From positions 153,060,726-153,124,725 of the forward strand of contig NC_088780.1 in NCBI RefSeq assembly GCF_958450345.1: 64,000 nt of DNA, in the 5' to 3' direction. Position 1 is the stretch's first letter. Every line of letters starts with the position of its first letter. This DNA comes from Calliphora vicina (taxonomy: Eukaryota > Arthropoda > Insecta > Diptera > Calliphoridae). Both the position numbers and the translations under genes were made by a program. Positions 27,001 to 42,000 of the stretch are shown in pieces. A model generated the notes under the pieces. That model was not told where the DNA came from. It did not search any database and saw only the letters and a list, made by a program, of their open reading frames with translations.

Positions 27001-30000
27001 GGTTTCTTACTGGTTTTAATCAAATGTTATTATTGACAGTTTTCATATAAAAATTATTTTAATTTCAGCAAACATTTTTCTTTTTCTCTAGAATTTAATG
27101 AAATTTTGACAAAATTTTATAAAAGATACTAAAAACAGAAATAGTTAGGCTATTTTCGCTATCATGGTTCATTATACACGATTCTTAATACTACTAACTA
27201 CTTTATACAAGGGTTTTATCTTACAAACATTGTGGAACAACTATTGTATATGATTCGAAAAATCTTCATCTGTCGCTAATTTGTATCAGCAAAATAACCA
27301 ATTATTAGCAAAATCGATTAACCAATTATTAGCAATATCGATTTATATTGGTTTTCTACTACATAGAAGAGTTATTTTAAAAATTCTCGATAAGTTTACA
27401 ACTAATTTTTTCACAAATATTCTGAAAACTAAAATATTATACAATGTTACTTAAGCTATTTTCGTGGTCATGGTTCGTTTTGTTCATTTCCAAGTACTAA
27501 GTACTCAAATATTGTGAATGTTAGAAAAAGTACGTACATATCGCACACCCAGTTCAAAAGTGACACAACTCAAAATTTTAGTTTTCCAGAAATCGCAAAA
27601 AATTATATACAAATTGAAACATAATGCAAGATATAACTGTTGTTTTAACAACATTTAGCAACAACAAAATACACTGATATTTTTTTATAGATAACAAAGT
27701 GTATTGTCCATAGTTTAAGCATATAAACCCGAAAAATCAATTTGGAGTTGTGTCACTTTTGAACTGCATGTGCGATATGTCCTGCTGTTCTACCATTTGC
27801 AATAGTGCTGGTGCTCGTACGAGCAAAATTTGTTTCAGTTACATTATTTTCTTGTACATTTGATTATGCACACCATTAAGAACCAGCCCTGCTACAGCGG
27901 CAGCGCGTAATAAACATAAAATAGCTTTTTCTCATAAAAGAAAAATATACAACGAAACAACTTTAACGCCAAAACCAACACAATAACGAAGCAGCATAGT
28001 TAAAAGTTGCCAATGTAGGAAATGTATGAACACTAGACAACCAACTCCAGCAGCAGCAGTTTTGTTACCAAAACTATTGAAGCAGGTTCTTTAAAGTAAT
28101 AAATTCTTAAAGCAATACATGGGCATTTTTTTTAACAAAGTAACAAGTAAAATTAAATCTTTTCTTTTGATTTAAATACAATTTAAAAGTAAAATTTATG
28201 AAAACAAATTTTGTGTCCATTTATATTTAGAATTTCAGCTCATTCGGATTATAAATGGATTTTTGGCGATTTTTTAAAAAAAAATTTGAGTTCTTAAGTG
28301 ACCAATTTTGAGGGAACACTCACTGGCCCCCATTTCGCCTTGGAAGTTGAATAACTGCGAATCAACTCTAAAACAATGCAGCTCCAACCTTGTGACATTT
28401 CGTTACGATACCTCCAATAGTTCTGAGATAGCGAATTATTTTAATAAAAGTTTCTAAATCACTGTGGAACGGTTATCACTAGGCCCGGATCCAGAGGGGG
28501 TGAAATAGGAAAGTTTTTCATATAAAAAAGGGAAAAAAAAGAGAAAATATAGATCAAATTTTAATTTAACACCCCCACTCCGCAAATGGGTGACCTGGAT
28601 GCGCGCCTGCACTAGACCCACAATATTTTGGAAAACATAATAAAAGAAAACAAGGTTTATTTTGAGGCGATAACAAAATCACTTTTTTCTATGGACATAG
28701 AAATCATAAATTAACTTGAATTTAAAATTATTTCTCAATATATGAATTAATACTTTCAAATCTCTTGCACTTCAAATCAACATATGCGAAAAATATCTTT
28801 ATCTTGTGTAAAATACGCTTTTCAAATATTTAACAAAAGGCAAAATTGTGCGAGGACAAGAACAAGTCTCACTCTTTATAAACGAGCATGTTGCAGCTAC
28901 AACTTACTACATTTCTTTACATAATTTTGCAACACACTCTACTCGTACATACACACATAGTTTCAAGTACTAAAAGCTGTGAACATTTATGACCAAAAAT
29001 ATGTGCTATAAAAAGAAATTTTATAGCTCAATTCCTTAGCAAAACCCCCCTCCCCCCGCTCACACATCCTTGAAAAGCTACAGCTAAAACACATTGATTA
29101 CTTACCGCATTACGCGAGGGTACAAGTTGTAACATAAGACCATATACATAGCCAAATACTATGCCAATACCAATGCCAATGGGTCCCTGTAGAATTTGCT
29201 CCGTTAACGAACCTTAAAGAGGAGAAAAAGTGTTATTAAACTTTTATATGTTTGAGTTAATAGAGATTTCGCCAAAATATTTACCCGTTGAGAATATGAC
29301 TCCACAAAATACGCCAAATAAAAATATGGCCACTACATCATTGCAAGTGGTCATGGCATAGATGAGTGTGTGAATGCCACTGTTAAGGCCCAAACGTTCT
29401 TCTTTCAATTTTAGCATCACGGTAACAACAACATTCGGAGAGACGGCGGTAATCACAAGACTGCAAAATAAATATATTAAATAATTAAATAGAATTATCA
29501 CCTATTACTTTGTATAAGTAATATTCAAAATATAGAAAAAACAATCGGACTTAAATCGGTTTTAAAATTGTTACCCTCTTACTTTCATTTAAGCCAGCGG
29601 TGGTCGGCACAAATACAACATGCCACATTAATAAATGTATTGTGTACAGAAAAAATTATATTTCAATTCAAACATTTATCCCATATTGAACTGGTTTCAA
29701 TTATTTCATAATTAAATCAAGTATTCATTTGCTCAAAAACAAAATTTCTTGATATTTTCTATTGAATTTTGAGTTTTGAATTTGATTATTTTGACAATTG
29801 AATATACAATTTTCGTTATTGGTTGAATTTCAAATACAAAAATTATTGAATAGATAATTTTCGTAATTGAAATTCAACCAATAATGAAAATTGTATATTC
29901 AATTGTCAAAATAATCAAATTCAAAACTCAAAATTCAATAGAAAATATCAAGAAATTTTGTTTTTGAGCAAATGAATACTTGATTTAATTATGAAATAAT

Positions 30001-33000
30001 TGAAACCAGTTCAATATGTGACAAATATTTGAATTGAAACGGTTTAAGAAATTGTTTTTTCTGTGTAATGTTGCATAAAATTAATTTTCTGATTCTGTTT
30101 TTGATGCACCATCTTCAATTTGTTTTTCTTTTAAAAATTTTGTGGAGTTTCGTTTATGCTTTCGGTCGCAGGTGGCTATAAGTGCCGACCACTGATTTAA
30201 GCTCAATTTATCAACAAGTTGTAACTTTTAAAATTTATACAAATGAGAGTAAAGAAAAACTAAATATTAAACGCCCCATAAAATCAATAAATTGTATTTA
30301 AAATTTATGTGTACAAGAAAAAAAAATTAATCGCGCTAATAAACTGTTAATCTGTAAAATAATTTCAAACAAATTACAATTTTCCCTCTCAATAATTTCT
30401 ATGTAACAATTTAATTACATGTTTGGCAACTTTTTGATTGGATTTTAATAAAGTTATGAGAAAAAAATATGACAAACTCAACATAAAAACTATTAAAACA
30501 CAACATACTCAAACACAAATTTTAACCACTAATTTCCTGAAAAAAACATACATATACGCAAACAAATTTGATCTTTTTTTTAAAAACTATGCAATCCAGT
30601 AGGTATATGTTGGAACAGAAGGCCTTTTGCGAAAGCCTTTGAATATTTGGAATATGACTGACAAATCCTAGTGTTTGCGATTTAACTCTAAAGGCATATG
30701 TGTCACTTTAAACATTGTCAAGTCATTCCATTGGCTTTAGATATGTTCGGGATGACATATTATGCCAATTCCTAACACAACTTTAGTTGTAAAATAGTCA
30801 CTCGATACTAAATCCGGAGAATTCATTGATTTCTTTTCATGGAAACTGCACATGTGTGTAACCTGGTAAGCACCCTATTGAGAGTAGACGCGGCAGCCAT
30901 CTTGCAGAATGCTTTTTCATACCCAAGTGATCATTCACTCTCGCATTTTCATTCTCCGATCGGCAAACACCATATCGTGACTTTTTTAATTTTTTCAGGT
31001 GTAGAGACCTCATCTAGGTGTCAAGAAGATGCCGAAAAGTAGTTCAGTAAACTACTTTTCTACCATTGAAATTGATGGTGCTGAATTCCCATAGTTTTTA
31101 TCAGGCTTAGCCTTTTTTCGCAAAAAATAATCGCTTCATTCCAATTTCATCCTCAAGTCAGTCAGGCTGTCAAGCACAAACTAAATGACGCAGTTTGTTC
31201 AAATTTTGACAAGAGTCAACTGATAGATGTCTATTGACAGGAGCAGTGTTACCTTTTAAGCTAAGAGCCGGGAAATTCAAAAAGTCGCGGACTTTAGCGA
31301 TTTACAATAGATGACGTATATTTTGAACGCGATTTTTCCTTATAATAACTTATATGCCATTTTGCTATTGAATATTGTCATGTAAACAACAAAGGTCAGC
31401 CAAAAACCGAAGGCATTACTCCATGAAAATTATAGTCAAACTCAACAAGAGCTTGCTAAATCATTGGTAGCTACTCAAGCAGCAATTTTAAAACGAGCAG
31501 CAGGGAAATTGATTACCATATGAATTGAAGCCAAGAGACCTGAAATATGATTTTGCAAGATTTTCAACCCTTTTGCACCGGATCATTACTTCCGATTAAA
31601 AATTGATCTATTACGATAACCCGAAGCGTAAAAGGTCGTACGTGAAGATCGACCCTAAAGCCAAATATCCATTGCGATAAGTTAATGTTCTGAATTTTGT
31701 GGGACCAAAAGAGACCATCGAAAATGCCTAGAATATGTGGCCAGACAATTTTAATATTCCATCATGACAACAGTCGGCCACATGTTGCAAACCTGTTAAA
31801 TCTATTAAGAATGATGTGGTTGGGAAGTTTTGCCTCACCCGCTATATATTCCAGACCTTGCTCCGTCCGACTACTATTGGTTTCGATTGATGCAGAACGC
31901 TCTGTCTGGGATACACTTCATTCTGGAACAAACCTACCGATATTGTCTTCAATAGATGAGCAGTTCTTTTGACTCGTAATCCATATGTTGCCACAAAGAT
32001 GGGAAAAGGTCATAGCAAAGAATGGCCAATAGTTTGAATAAATTTATATTGTACAAATGTTGTCAATTGAATCTCCAAAAATTTCAAAGACTAAACTCCG
32101 CATAACAAAAAGAGAGTTACTCACTACTGACTAAACAATAGACTACTTGTGGTGGCTAAAATAACTACTATCTATAAGTTATAAGTAACTACACCATAGA
32201 CTACTTAGAGATACTAAAGTGACTACTGACTTCACGCTAGATTACCTGGGATGTATAAAGTAACCAATTGACTTCTCTTTGCATTACAAAGATCATGAAG
32301 TGGAGTCAGCTAAGTAATTAGAACTTGGTGAACATTACTTTCAAAATGGAATACATTAATTTATATATTAGTCAATGGAAAACTGCTGGAAAGTACTAAA
32401 GCTGGTATTTGATTAGAATATTATACAAATTTTGACTTCTAAAGATAGAAGACAAACATATTTAACGCAGCAAATGTCTATTGGATGATTTAGTAGGAAA
32501 AGACAAAGCCTTGTGGAAGGTTATAGGAATCATAATACTAATTTAAAAAGGCCTATAAACCAATAGCCTGATATTTTTCCACTAAGACACATTTAGTTAT
32601 ATGAAATTGTAACATAGTTCATAGATATAAAAAAGCACACTCACAGCCATTTAAATGAACGTCAACGACCATCATTAAATAAAAGAGAGAAGCAAAAAAC
32701 TTATGATGATGATGATGACGGCAACGATGAGTTCTAGCTAGCACTACAACCAACTTGCACTTGTAACTATAATTTTGTAGCTGTGGCTGTTTGTAGTCAA
32801 CCTAAAGTCTGGAAAATTAAAAATTCTAGTGTCATTAGCGTAAGACCTCTCCAAAAAATAGCAAAAAAAAAACAAAGAGAAACGACATAGAAACACCCAA
32901 CAGTTGACAGCCAGGATGGGGCAGAATACATGCATTAATGCCAGATATGAGGCATGTGTGTCTGTAGCAAAACCATCATGCATAATAAAAAATGTTAATA

Positions 33001-36000
33001 TTGTGTAAGTGAAAGGCTTAACATGAATATTTTCTTGTAAAACTGATGTGTAGCAAAGTCCTCTAAATAAGTGTATGTGAAATTTAGTGTTTCACTTGTT
33101 CGTTTGCGAAAAAAAAAATCTTAATAACACAAACACATACTATTACAACTAAGTAAATTTCATAGTTTTTTTCCCCATTCTATTAAATTGTATCCCAGCA
33201 GTTCTAGGACACAGTCCCGAACTAGTGATTTTACCCATCATTTAGGGTGGGAACTAGTTACTTCAATAGCTACGTGACTAGTTATTTTAACACTTGCATG
33301 TCCAAAGCATTGACCCTTTTTTATTACATTGAAACTGTCTAATAGCTGGTTCAAAGTAGTCAACGCATTGGACTCACATACTAGTTAAATAGCGCCAGTA
33401 ACTTTACTAGCTACCTAACTGGTTACTTGATCAGCCATATAACCAGTTATTTTAACATATATGGATGGTAATTGACCTAAAATAGTCAGCTAAAAAGACA
33501 TATCATAGACAGTCTAATAAAGGATTGCTTGTAAACAAACCTTGCTCCGACAATTTTCCAATAGATTACTTTCTAAAGTGCAAAAAATAAAAGTTTAAAG
33601 TAACATAACTATAGGTTACTAAGATAAACGTTTAAAGTAACTTCACTATAGGTTACTAAGAGACACTAAATTGACTATTGACTTCATGCTATGTTACATG
33701 GGTTATAACTATACTTAAGCAAAAATAAAAAATAAACTGTATGAGAATTATATCAAAACAATTTGCATAAAACCAGTTTGTACGAATTACTCACAAAACG
33801 TTTAAAGTGAATACACTCCAGATTACTTAGAGACAATTAAATGACAATTGTCGTCAGGCTAGATTACTTGGGATGTATAAAGTAACCAATTGTCTTCGCT
33901 CTGCACTACAGAGAGCACATACGTGTCAAATGACCAAAATATATAAATTGGAGTCAGCCAAGTGATAAGACAATTACTGTCTTTAAGGGATACATTGACT
34001 ACTTGCTTAACTACTGGGATGTGCATGTGATTATGACAATTTTTGTATTTCTTTTTTTGTTATAATCACATACACATAAAATTTATTAAATTTTTACTGC
34101 ATACAAGTGCAAAAAATGGCAAAAAAGAAAAACTCCACATGCAGAGCAATTTTTCCTTATTAGAAAAATCAACAGCTGCACAGTGGGTAGTACCTACTAG
34201 TTACCTTGTGTGTAAGTTTAAATTCTTTAATTATTTATATACTACTTAGTTGTGTTTGCTTATTTTAGGCGAATTTCATATTATATAACAATACATTTAT
34301 GGGAGGAGTAAAGCACCAAGTATTCGATACCATACATAATCATATATTACTATGGTTTACTTATTTTCATTGAGTTCTAGGAATTATGAGTACGAATAAT
34401 GTACAGCATTAATAATTTTAAAAAAATTTATAACTCAGTTATAAAACAACTATTTTTAGAGTACAGTTTTTGAAATTTGTTTTACCAAACCATTTTTAGG
34501 AAAATGGTGAAAAATGTTCCTAACAATAAATTGTTGTTAAAATCCTTTTTTTATTTTTCAATATGAATTTCTTTTCTCCAAATCCTTCTAGTAGTCTCGA
34601 AAATCAATTTATTTTATCCTTCTAGGCGTCTTGAAATTCAATAATTTATTTCCGTGAGTGATTTTTGGAAGAGGACCTTCTTTATGAGGTATGGCCAATT
34701 ATGGACCGATCGCCATAGAATTAGGTCGTGTGATTTACGTCTATTTGAAACTTATTTGCGTTGAATTCTATGTGGATTATGGTGGCCCTTAATAAACGAA
34801 AGTTGGATTTTGGCCATTCTCACTCATTTATATCGCAGGTACGGAAAAACTATAAGAGATATTTTCACAATTTTTTCATATTTGTATTCCCTATTATATT
34901 CTCAATAAATCCCAATAAGATGATCTAAAAATTCTAAAATTTGTTTAACAAAATTTTCAAAAATTTGAAAACGGAGTATTGAACCTGCCGTTAAAAAAAT
35001 TTATTACTTTGGTCATACCTGCGAATAGGTTAACGGTATCCTACGGAGACAAATGAGCTTTTATTTTAATATTTATCAAAATATGTTAATTTTGTTCCTA
35101 CATTTCTTGTTCTAGTTGCCCGAGACACGTTAATGGCCTGGCTAATTTTTAATAACTTTAACATTTTTTAACCAATTTATGTTTCTTATGTCTCATTAGA
35201 ACGACAATTACGTACACATTTCTATTCTTTTAAATTAAATTGCAAAAGTAATTTCTTAATGGCAAAATTAAAAAAAAAAAAAACTGAAAAAATGCATTTA
35301 TTCCCCTTGTAAATGCATCTCAAAACTTCAGAGGGCTTTCAGCACGTTTTAACCCCAACCGATTTACCTAAAATTTTTTCAGGATTTACCAATGTTCACC
35401 AAACTGGGGGGTGAGAATGGCCAAAATCCAACTTTCGTTTATTAAGAGCCACCCTAATGTGGATACGAGGCTTATATTCATTAAAGAGATTTTCAGAAGT
35501 GGGACTCATATGGGAGCTATGACTAACTATGGACCGGTCATTTGAGAATTAGGTGGCATGACTAAAATTTATCGTAATGGATCCAATTTTCATTGCAAGT
35601 AATGATTCGGTGCAAAAACAATTATCTTTTATAGCGTTCAAGCATCATTTCGGACATACAAAATCGTCTTTCAATTCGTATGGTACCCAATTTCCCTGCT
35701 TCTGGATGAATACGGCTGCAATCTTGAAACTATTTCGGCTGGCCTGAGCGATCTTTGTCTTCCGTGTCAAAATCACCACTTCTGAACCGAACAAACCATA
35801 AGTCACTCATTAAAACCGATGGAACACATTCACCATAAGAATTGGTGTGTAATCGGTGTGCTTAGCAAAGTAAAGCAAAACTTCCCGCATATGACGTTTT
35901 GTTGGTAAAAATTTCCACATTTTCGAAGAATAAAAAACGTTGTTGTTTGCACTATAATGTTTATTAACTAAGTGAGAATAAATGGCAGGCATGTACCCTT

Positions 36001-39000
36001 CAAAATGACATATAAGTTATTAAAAACCAAAAACGCGTGCAAAAGATACGCCATCTATTGTAAGTCCTGCATTTTAACGTCCTCCTTTCAATCTGAGATA
36101 ATAAATTTGCAATTATGACAAACAGCAAATAAGTGTGCTATATTTGGCTCTGACGAATCTTCACCAAAATATATTTTAAGATAAATAATAAAAACAATTT
36201 TTGGTGAAACATTTTTTTTTTTGATAAAAACTTAATTTCGTTAAAAACAAATATTGTTAAAAAAAAGTTTTTATGAATAAAAATTCGCCGATTTCTTCGA
36301 TTTTAAGTAGCAATTAATTTCGTGAAAAACAAATATTGGTAAAAAAAAGTTTTTATGAATAAAAATTGGCCGATTTCCTCGATTTTAAGTAGCAATCTAT
36401 GTTTGACTACGGAGGATATATTTATGTTTGAATCATGTTTATAAGTTATTTGGTGGTTGTTGAAAGTTGATTTCAACATACAGACGGACATAGCTATATC
36501 GACACCGCTATCAATAGCGATCAAGAATATGTATTAGGGTGCGTCAATTTTTTGGTCAACATGCATATAGCAAAACCATAATCTACGAAAAATTCTAAGA
36601 AAATTTACCCAAGAAACTACACGCAGAGAAAAAATATAATTGGGCATTTTTACTGTAAACATTTATATAGTGTTACAAGTTTTTTAACTATATTATAGTC
36701 ACAGTAACCATTTACATGATTGTGGTAACCATAATATGGTTAACTTACGATTCACATGATTGTCTCAACCATATATATGGTTACAGTAAACATATATGTA
36801 TATGTTTGTGGCAACCATATTTATGATGAATAATTTTATCATAATATGTTGTTCTCAGGTTATGATAAGCCTTAAGCCGAGAGCACCATAATATGATAAG
36901 TCCTTCATCATATAAATGGTTGTCACAAACATATATATGTTTACTGTAACCATATATGTATATGGTTGAGACAATCATGTGAATCGTAAGTTAACCATAT
37001 TATGGTTACCACAATCATGTAAATGGTTACTGTGACTATAATATAGTTAAAAAACTTGTAACAATATTGAAATGGTTACAGTAACCTTGCCCAACTATAT
37101 TTTTTCTCTGCGTGTATGGGTATAAAATCAAAACCTCTAGCGTTGAGAGACTTCCAAATACACGTTTAAGAAATTTCACTGACCAACAAATTTGGATTGG
37201 AACAGAATAGCGACCCTACGATTCTGAAAGGGCATATTGAGTAGATCATTTTTGTAGAATGAACTTATAGTTCTGCTGGTCTGTATTTTTTGTTTGCAGT
37301 GGATGAAAGTTTTAATTTTTTGAACGATGGGAGCATTATACTAACTAAAAAAATGTTGTAAGTTAATTTCTGAGAGATTCTTATTGTCAGAGTTATATCG
37401 TGGAATTTTATGGGGATAATTTTTGTGGAAGATCTTAATCCTCTATCTCTACTATTTAGGGGTCAAATTGACCCTGTTTTTCGAGAAAATCAGAAAAGTG
37501 CTTTAAAAAAGGATTAAATGTCTTTTTTTAAAGGAGGATTAAAATATTCTACAAAAATGTTTGCCGGAAAATTTTAGTGGAGGTCACCAAAGATACCAAA
37601 GTTGTAAATAATGCTTAATTATATTTTAAATATCAGCTCATTCGGAACATAAATAGATTTTTGGAGATTTTTTTAAAAATGTGATACCCAAGGTGGCATG
37701 TAAATTTGCTAATTAAGCGTAAAGAGCTTTATTTACAACTTTGATATCTTTGGAGAGCCCCCTGTTATTTTCCGGCAAACATTTTCGTAGAATATTTTAA
37801 TCCTTAAATGTCGCTTTTTAAAGGATTTTTATTTTTTTATTTTTGCACTAAAACAAACATTTTAAACTTTATTATTTCGAAATGGCAAAATAATTATACA
37901 CTATGGTTTTATTAAGGGGACGATATCAAAAATGACAGAAAATTTGTTTTTAAATTTAGCAATGCACAGTGCAACTACGCTACTTTGTCATGCTAGGAAT
38001 CTACAAGATTTAGACATTTTACAGCACCTAATTGCTGATGAATTCAATAATAACCATAGATCCCAGCAAAAACTTTACTTACCTAGTAAGCCAGCAAGTA
38101 TAATTGGAGCAAAGCGATAACTACTTATTATTTGACTGAAACACTACTTAAAAATTCAGGGGTCAAGCTTACAAATATACTTACAATCAGTTGAGAAATA
38201 AGTAGTAAATTCACAACAAGAATATGTAGCTAAAAAAAAACACAAAAAATATTGCCTTGTGTGGGAATCGAACAGTCACATTATTTGCTTGTGTTTGATA
38301 GTCAACCTGCTAACTCACTGCTCCATGTACGAGTTATTTTATTGTAAGTTAACAATAGTTTTAACATCAGCATATAAATGAATATGACATGAACAAAAAA
38401 ATTAATGGCTTTGACAGGTGGCGAACCACTAACCTCCCGTTTTCCAGTCAAACACACTAGATAGCTGTGCTAAATGCAAAAGTTCATTACCAGCCTGTAT
38501 AAAAATAAGTACTTATTCTAGTTAATAAAATAATGTGCTGGGTAACCACCACTCCTTACAAAAGAATGCATGAAATAACTAGTTGTCATTACAAAAATTC
38601 ACAAAATTTTTGCTGGGATGTTACTTGTGCTAATAGAAATAAAATAGTACTTATCACACTACTACTAATTTTAGCAGTACTATAATTTCTTGCTGTAGTG
38701 CTAACATACTCCATACTCCAGATCAGTGTCTGCTAACCTTTTTTGACCCTGGGCCACTTTTTAATTTGAAATTAATTTATCATATAATTTTATGTATTTA
38801 TTTCAACAAAATCGGTACTATTTCTGCAACTTGAGCAAATTCCTAGAACTGGATGGGTATAAATGTTGGGAAACACTATTCTAGCTAGACGTTTCTAAGT
38901 AGTATATGTGTGCCTTGCAGTGTCTGTTGTGTTAAAGTAGTCATAAAGAGTATGCTGCAACTAATTACAAAATTGTGAATTTATGTTTTATGCCATATTT

Positions 39001-42000
39001 TTTTTTAGCTACTGGTAGCTGTTTCTAAAGTACATACTTAGTAGTTGTTCTATAAGCGTTCATGTTCGTGTGTCTTCCTAAACACTTGTTTTCTAAACTG
39101 TGCGGTTAAAAAGAATTGCATAATATACCGAACACTGCAACTTCATATATTTAGATGTTAATTTAAAAACAAAAAAAGGTTCCGTTTTTCTCTATCTTTA
39201 CGTTGTTCCTCTTGAAGTCAGAGGTTTATAAGGAGAGGTATTTGAAACAGTGGTCGGCACCAACTTGCCACATTGATAAATGTATTGTAATATTAAATAA
39301 AATGAATTTTCTGATTGGGTTTTTGAATAAGAATGTCGACAGATACATAACATATTAAAAATGTTGTATTCCGGCAATATCTAACATATTATCTACTATA
39401 TTCAAAATGGTAAAATTTCACATAAAACTGTTGTATAGAGTTTTCATCACAAAACACTCGTACTTTCTCGACCTCCACCAGTAACATCAATATTAATTTT
39501 ATTTCCCAATGACAATCTTTTTTTTCTTATTTTTAGTTATGAACCACTGCCTCAACTTGCGTCAACTGCACAAATGAATGTATGTGCAAATGAGGTGAAA
39601 TGGCAAAGTTTTTTTTTTGCAGTTTTTTCATCATTTTATTTTCATTTTAAACTTCCGCCAACAGGCCAACCGTATGACGGTCGTTTTTAATAACATGCTG
39701 TGAAGGCAGCACGAGAAAATGGAAAAAATTCCACATTTGTGCTAATGAAATTGTAGAGTTGCCAAGTGTCAAATTAAGTGGGCAGAGACGAAGCTCCACA
39801 CTCTCATACGCACTCTTGTGCAGGGGTTCTCACAAGCTTTAGCTTCACGGCCCCTCTGACACAGTTCATTGAAAGCTCGGCGCAAATTTTTTTCATATAT
39901 ACATATAATAAAAGCTTATGGTGAATGTGTTCCATCCGTTTCAACGTGAGAGAGATGATTTGTGCGGTTCAGAAGTGATGATTTTAACATGGAAGACAAA
40001 CAAATTTGAAGACCAGGAATTTGATGCATTACTCCATGCAGATTGTTGTCAAACTCAGCAAGCGTTTGCAAAATCGTTGGGAGCTCAAGCAGCAATTTCA
40101 AAACGTTTGCGAGCAGCAGGATGGGATACCATATGAATACATTCCCACGACAGCCGGTTCTACGCACCGGAATGAGCCGAGTTCACTCGGCCAAGGGCTG
40201 TCAACTCAGCAAACACTGCTGCTACAACAACAACAACCATATGAATTGAAGCCGAGATACCTTGAAAGACGATTTTGCATGTCCGAAATAACCATGTTTG
40301 CACCAAATCAATACTAGCGATGATAATTGGATCCATTACGATAAGCTGATTCGTAAGAGATCGTATGTGAAGTCCGGAAAACCGGCAAAATCGACTCCAA
40401 AGCCAAATATCCTTAGTGCTACTATAATTATCTGTATTTGGAGGAAGCAAAAGGGAAATGAGCAGCTGAAATCTGGCTAGACAATCACAGGGAACCTGTG
40501 CCGAACGCATCTGATTCTTTTGATGCCAGCATTAGCCATAATCGTCTATTTGGCAAGAAGTGTTTTGAAAGTTTGGCCGCACCAGGCTTATAGTCCAGAC
40601 TTTTCCACGTCCGACTACTATTTGTTTCGATCAATGCTAAACGCTCTCTCTGAGATTCGCTTCACTTCTGGAAAGAGTATCCGAAATTGGCTTGATTTAT
40701 TCTTGGCCTCAAAAGATTAGAATTTCTTCTGGCGTGGAGTCCATATGTTGCCAGAACGATGGGAAAATGTCATAGCTATCAATGGTCAATACTTTGAAAA
40801 AATTTATATTGTACAAATGTTTGAAAATAAAATCTGAAAAACCCTCAATTTTAAAGTGTACAGCCAATAGATAAAATACATATTGAGAAAACAGAAATTA
40901 AAATTAAGTTTATTTAAACCTAATAGAAATGTATTACTTTTCAATATTAATTTAGGTTTTCTCATGATTTCTCATTACAAGATAGAATCATTATGGAGAG
41001 TTGTAAATTTTTAGTCTTGTTATCTTTAATAACAGAAATATCAAAAAAAAACAATATTGAGAAAATAGGAATGAAAATCCATGGAGAAAAACTACAAAAA
41101 TTTGATTCTTGAGTTGGATATCACAATCAGCACTTCATTCTTTTATTTTATTTTTGGGCTTTCTCATAGAGAAATACATATTGTTACGTTTTAACCTTTT
41201 CAAACCGTTGGTTTATTTCCTTTAAATAAACCGGATACTTCTGATTGCAAATAAAAGCCGTTTAGTAGTTTGAAAATTGTAACAACTCTTTATTTAAAAT
41301 GTACAACAACAGTAAATAGTCACTCAGTGTTTTTTTATACACGTTTATAAATTCGCAGAAATAGAGACACACTTTATAATGTACACGAATTCACTTGAAA
41401 AATACAGCACACTTTAAGGCACTCAGTTGATGTTTATTCGAATATCGTCTCTGATAAACTCACTAATGACTGCAACCTCTGCCACTATTTATAACACTGC
41501 CATCTGCACTCTAGATTGCTCTTTAACTGTCAAAGCTCTGTTGCCATACTTACGATCAATGGTCAACTGAAAGCTTTTATTTAATAATGCCCACAGATAT
41601 GTTACAGTTTGCTATTACAGCACTGCTATTTGAAAGCATTATGCTACTTTTAAATCAGCCGTTAAAATCGTTATATTTGAATTCAAGTACAATTTCGTAA
41701 CAATATTGAGCGGAAGATAGAAAAAAACTCAAACCAAAAAAAAAAATACTCAAAAACAAACATACGAGTGTTGTTTTTGTTTTCACATAGTTTCTTTACG
41801 AATACATTCTCACCACTTAGGTTTTTGACAACTGAGTTAGGTATTTGACAGGTGAGTTAGACCTCTTTCACACAGGGAAATTTAGTTGCACAAGTCTCTT
41901 GTGTTTGTAGATGCCAGAGGTAATGTCGGGTTAAGGAGAAGAAAATTTTGCATGATGTTTTGCTGTTGGGCAAGGGACTTGCGCAACTAAATTCCCTAGT

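Larger units (their letters stand above)
38061..38618. mobile_element. Inverted-repeat element carrying two tRNA-like modules
   Basis: Ends TCCCAGCAAAAA and TTTTTGCTGGGA are perfect 12-bp inverted repeats, akin to those at 33193 and 58413. Inside, on the minus strand, are two tRNA-like stretches (38249-38335 and 38405-38480). No transposase and no clear target duplication. Confidence 0.65.

Noticed and set aside
38249..38480. Functional tRNA genes
   Set aside because: B-box and arm-like parts are visible but no clean acceptor stem or intact anticodon arm could be formed.
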